Shown: piece after piece, positions 62,244 to 64,000 of the stretch
How positions within the stretch are numbered: the stretch's first letter is position 1
How the letters are laid out: each line of letters begins with the position of its first letter
Assembly: GCF_013032505.1 (NCBI RefSeq)
Contig: NZ_WQCG01000003.1
Coordinates: 62,001 to 126,000 of the forward strand
Source of the DNA: Ruegeria atlantica
GTDB taxonomy: Bacteria > Pseudomonadota > Alphaproteobacteria > Rhodobacterales > Rhodobacteraceae
Direction of reading: 5' to 3'
Length of the DNA stretch: 64,000 bases
Position numbers and translations under genes: made by a program
The notes under the pieces: model-generated
Seen by the model: only the letters and a program-made list of their open reading frames with translations
Database searches by the model: none
Told to the model about the DNA's origin: nothing

Positions 62244-62882
62244 ATGACAATCAAGCTTCATTGCTTCGGAGAAAGCGGAAACAGTTACAAGGCTGCGCTG
62301 GCGCTGGAAATGTCCGGGCTGGAGTGGGAACCGGTCTTTGTCGACTTCTTCAAAGGTGTAACTCGCACGCCCGAGTTTCGCGCCGAAGTGAATGAAATGG
62401 GCGAAGCACCTGTCCTGATCGATGGTGATTTCCGCACGAGCCAGTCTGGCGCCATTCAGACCTATGTGACCGAGAAGTCGGGCAAGTTTGGTGGCAAGAA
62501 CCGGGAAGAGAATTACGATGTTCTGCGCTGGGTGCTGTGGGATAATCACAAACTCAGCTCGATGGCCGGCCTGACCCGCTTCCTGATCAATTTCCTGCCG
62601 GAACAGCACCGCAATCCCGATGTAATCGCTTTCAATCAAGGGCGCCTGAAGGCCGCGTACCAAGTGCTGAACGATCATCTGGACGGCCGCGACTGGATTG
62701 TTGGCGACGATGTCACGAACGCTGATCTCAGTTGCTGCAGCTATCTGTATTACCCCGAACCATTCGGCTTTGACCGCGCCGACTGGCCCCACATCGACGC
62801 CTGGCTGTCTCGCTTGTCCGAGCAACCTGGCTGGAAACACCCCTATGACCTGATGCCCGGCAACCCGTCGGATCGAGCTTGA
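62244..62882 (+). CDS. Glutathione S-transferase family protein
   Basis: A 212-residue protein with a thioredoxin-like N-terminal domain (KLHCFGESGNSYKAALALEMSGL, where a Ser probably contacts glutathione; the GEAPVLIDGDFRTSQSGAIQTYV segment is the cis-Pro and Gln-Ser region) and a helical C-terminal domain. It may act on glutathione conjugates or on CoA-derived products. GGGAGGGG precedes the ATG at 62244. The thiolase gene starts 11 bases after its stop, so they are co-transcribed. Confidence 0.88.
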   Translation: MTIKLHCFGESGNSYKAALALEMSGLEWEPVFVDFFKGVTRTPEFRAEVNEMGEAPVLIDGDFRTSQSGAIQTYVTEKSGKFGGKNREENYDVLRWVLWDNHKLSSMAGLTRFLINFLPEQHRNPDVIAFNQGRLKAAYQVLNDHLDGRDWIVGDDVTNADLSCCSYLYYPEPFGFDRADWPHIDAWLSRLSEQPGWKHPYDLMPGNPSDRA

Positions 62883-62893
62883 GGAGAAGACCC

Positions 62894-64000
62894 ATGACCG
62901 AAGCTTATATTTATGACGCCCTGCGCACTCCGCGCGGCAAGGGCCGCAAGGATGGCAGCCTGCACGAGGTAACCTCGGTGCGCCTGTCCGCCCTGACCCT
63001 GAACGCGATGAAAGAGCGTAACAACCTCGAAGGCCACGCCGTAGAAGACGTGATTTGGGGCAACGTCACCCAAGTGATGGAGCAAGGCGGCTGTCTTGCG
63101 CGCTCGGCGGTTCTGGCCTCTGATCTGGATCAGTCGATCCCCGGTCTCGCAATCAACCGTTTCTGCGCCTCAGGCATGGAAGCTGTGAACCTCGCGGCGA
63201 ACCAGGTCAAAGGCGGCGCAGGTGAGGCTTACATCGCAGGTGGCGTCGAAATGATGGGCCGCGTTGCCATGGGCAGCGATGGTGCTGCAATTGCCGTTGA
63301 CCCCTCGCTGGCGATGGATACCTATTTCGTTCCGCAGGGCATCTCGGCCGACATCATTGCTACCGAGTACGGTTTCTCGCGTGATGACGCCGACGCTCTG
63401 GCGGTTGAATCGCAAAAACGCGCCGCAGAAGCATGGGCGGACAACCGGTTCGAAAAGTCGGTCATCACCGTTAAAGACCAGAACGGCCTGACCATTCTGG
63501 ACCGCGACGAATACATGCGCCCCGGCACTGACATGCAGAGCCTCGGAGCCCTGAACCCTTCCTTCCAAATGATGGGCGAGCAGATGCCCGGCTTCGACAA
63601 GGTTGCGATGCTGAAGTACCCGCATCTTGAGCGCGTGAACCACATCCACCATGCCGGCAACAGCTCAGGCATTGTGGACGGTGCGGCGGCTGTTCTGATC
63701 GGCAACAAGGAATTTGGTGAGAAGTACGGCCTCAAGCCGCGCGCGCGCATCAAGGCAACCGCCAAGATTGGCACCGACCCGACCATCATGCTGACCGGCC
63801 CGGTTCCGGTGACCGAGAAGATCCTGGCCGACAACGGCATGAAGATCGGCGACCTGGACCTGTTCGAAGTCAACGAAGCCTTCGCCTCGGTCGTGCTGCG
63901 CTTCCAGCAGGCGTTTGACGTGGATCCGGCGCTGGTCAACCCCAATGGTGGCTCGATCGCGATGGGTCACCCGCTGGGCGCAACCGGTGCGATGATCATC
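62894..64000 (+). CDS. Acetyl-CoA C-acyltransferase (thiolase), cut by right edge
   Basis: The frame is open from the ATG at 62894 (behind GGAGAAGA) to the last base, giving 369 residues of an about 400-residue thiolase. The acyl-carrying nucleophile is Cys 91 in NRFCASGMEAVN; the NHIHHAGNSSG and NEAFASV motifs and the final GHPLGATGAM are also present, so only the last about 30 residues, with the second Cys, are missing. It cleaves 3-ketoacyl-CoA in beta-oxidation. It goes with the acyl-CoA dehydrogenase upstream, and a 3-hydroxyacyl-CoA dehydrogenase is expected beyond the edge. Confidence 0.93.
   Translation, partial: MTEAYIYDALRTPRGKGRKDGSLHEVTSVRLSALTLNAMKERNNLEGHAVEDVIWGNVTQVMEQGGCLARSAVLASDLDQSIPGLAINRFCASGMEAVNLAANQVKGGAGEAYIAGGVEMMGRVAMGSDGAAIAVDPSLAMDTYFVPQGISADIIATEYGFSRDDADALAVESQKRAAEAWADNRFEKSVITVKDQNGLTILDRDEYMRPGTDMQSLGALNPSFQMMGEQMPGFDKVAMLKYPHLERVNHIHHAGNSSGIVDGAAAVLIGNKEFGEKYGLKPRARIKATAKIGTDPTIMLTGPVPVTEKILADNGMKIGDLDLFEVNEAFASVVLRFQQAFDVDPALVNPNGGSIAMGHPLGATGAMII

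Noticed and set aside
1..64000. CRISPR array, insertion sequence, prophage or defence island
   Set aside because: No repeat-spacer pattern, transposase, integrase, terminal repeats or defence gene motif was found. The window is ordinary chromosomal backbone.

Overview
The window is a gene-dense, GC-rich stretch of an alphaproteobacterial chromosome. The Roseobacter branch of the Rhodobacteraceae fits best. The reasons are the aerobic (CobN/CobG-type) cobalamin pathway, the TRAP transporter, the OpgC-OpgG-OpgH cluster, a fused MrpAB antiporter, a SelD fused to an oxidoreductase, and several small families typical of that group. No rRNA, insertion sequence, phage gene, integrase or CRISPR array was seen. 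One tRNA (Cys) and one cobalamin riboswitch are clear.

Layout. (1) 1-7.0 kb: a glutamine-synthetase-family enzyme (cut by the left edge), a Na/Pi cotransporter, and a TRAP transporter with an N-formylglutamate-amidohydrolase-like enzyme, divergent from an RpiR-type regulator across a promoter region rich in A/T dyads. (2) 7.1-17 kb: mostly housekeeping and poorly known genes: an unknown membrane protein overlapping a TIGR04283-type glycosyltransferase tail to tail, YgfZ, an ABC membrane domain without ATPase, EF-P, a small conserved protein, a YdjM-like hydrolase, CobQ, a PopZ-like acidic protein, TolC, a divergent isoaspartyl-methyltransferase homologue and tRNA-Cys. (3) 17.5-31.7 kb: a B12 riboswitch followed by DUF1636, cobW, cobN, cobG, cobH, cobI, cobJ, (cobK inverted), cobL, cobE, cobM, cobB, cobA, cobF, almost all joined by start/stop overlaps. 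(4) 31.7-35.1 kb: a secreted DUF302 protein and a ThDP enzyme/CoA-transferase pair. (5) 35.2-42.5 kb: a TPR protein and osmoregulated periplasmic glucan genes opgC, opgG/D, opgH, then a convergent esterase-rhodanese pair. (6) 42.7-52.6 kb: the Mrp antiporter operon (AB, C, D, E, F, G), the SelD fusion, MnmH, and a YedK/HMCES protein. (7) 52.7-58.8 kb: a secreted 5'-nucleotidase, a DUF952-DUF1330-pyrD-arsC chain, a MATE transporter and two thioesterases. (8) 58.9-64 kb: two MerR-family regulators, an acyl-CoA dehydrogenase, a small unknown ORF, a GST and a thiolase cut by the right edge; this looks like a beta-oxidation locus controlled through repeated TTACGT-containing sites.

How the parts work together. 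The cob cluster encodes most of the oxygen-dependent route from uroporphyrinogen III to cobyrinic acid diamide, and cobaltochelatase CobN. CobQ, which acts later, is a separate unit 5 kb upstream. The cobaltochelatase partners CobS/CobT and the adenosylation and late-assembly genes are not in this window. SelD and MnmH together make selenophosphate and put it into tRNA as 2-selenouridine. The opg genes make and decorate periplasmic glucans.

The most interesting leads are the inverted cobK embedded in the riboswitch-driven operon (its start codon overlaps that of cobL), the reading of DUF1636 as a thioredoxin-like ferredoxin under B12 control, the PopZ-like protein, the RpiR/TRAP locus with dyad operators, the TPR gene with an 18-bp dyad in front of the glucan operon, and the MerR/TTACGT regulatory region. 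All functional calls come from reading the sequence; no database search was run.
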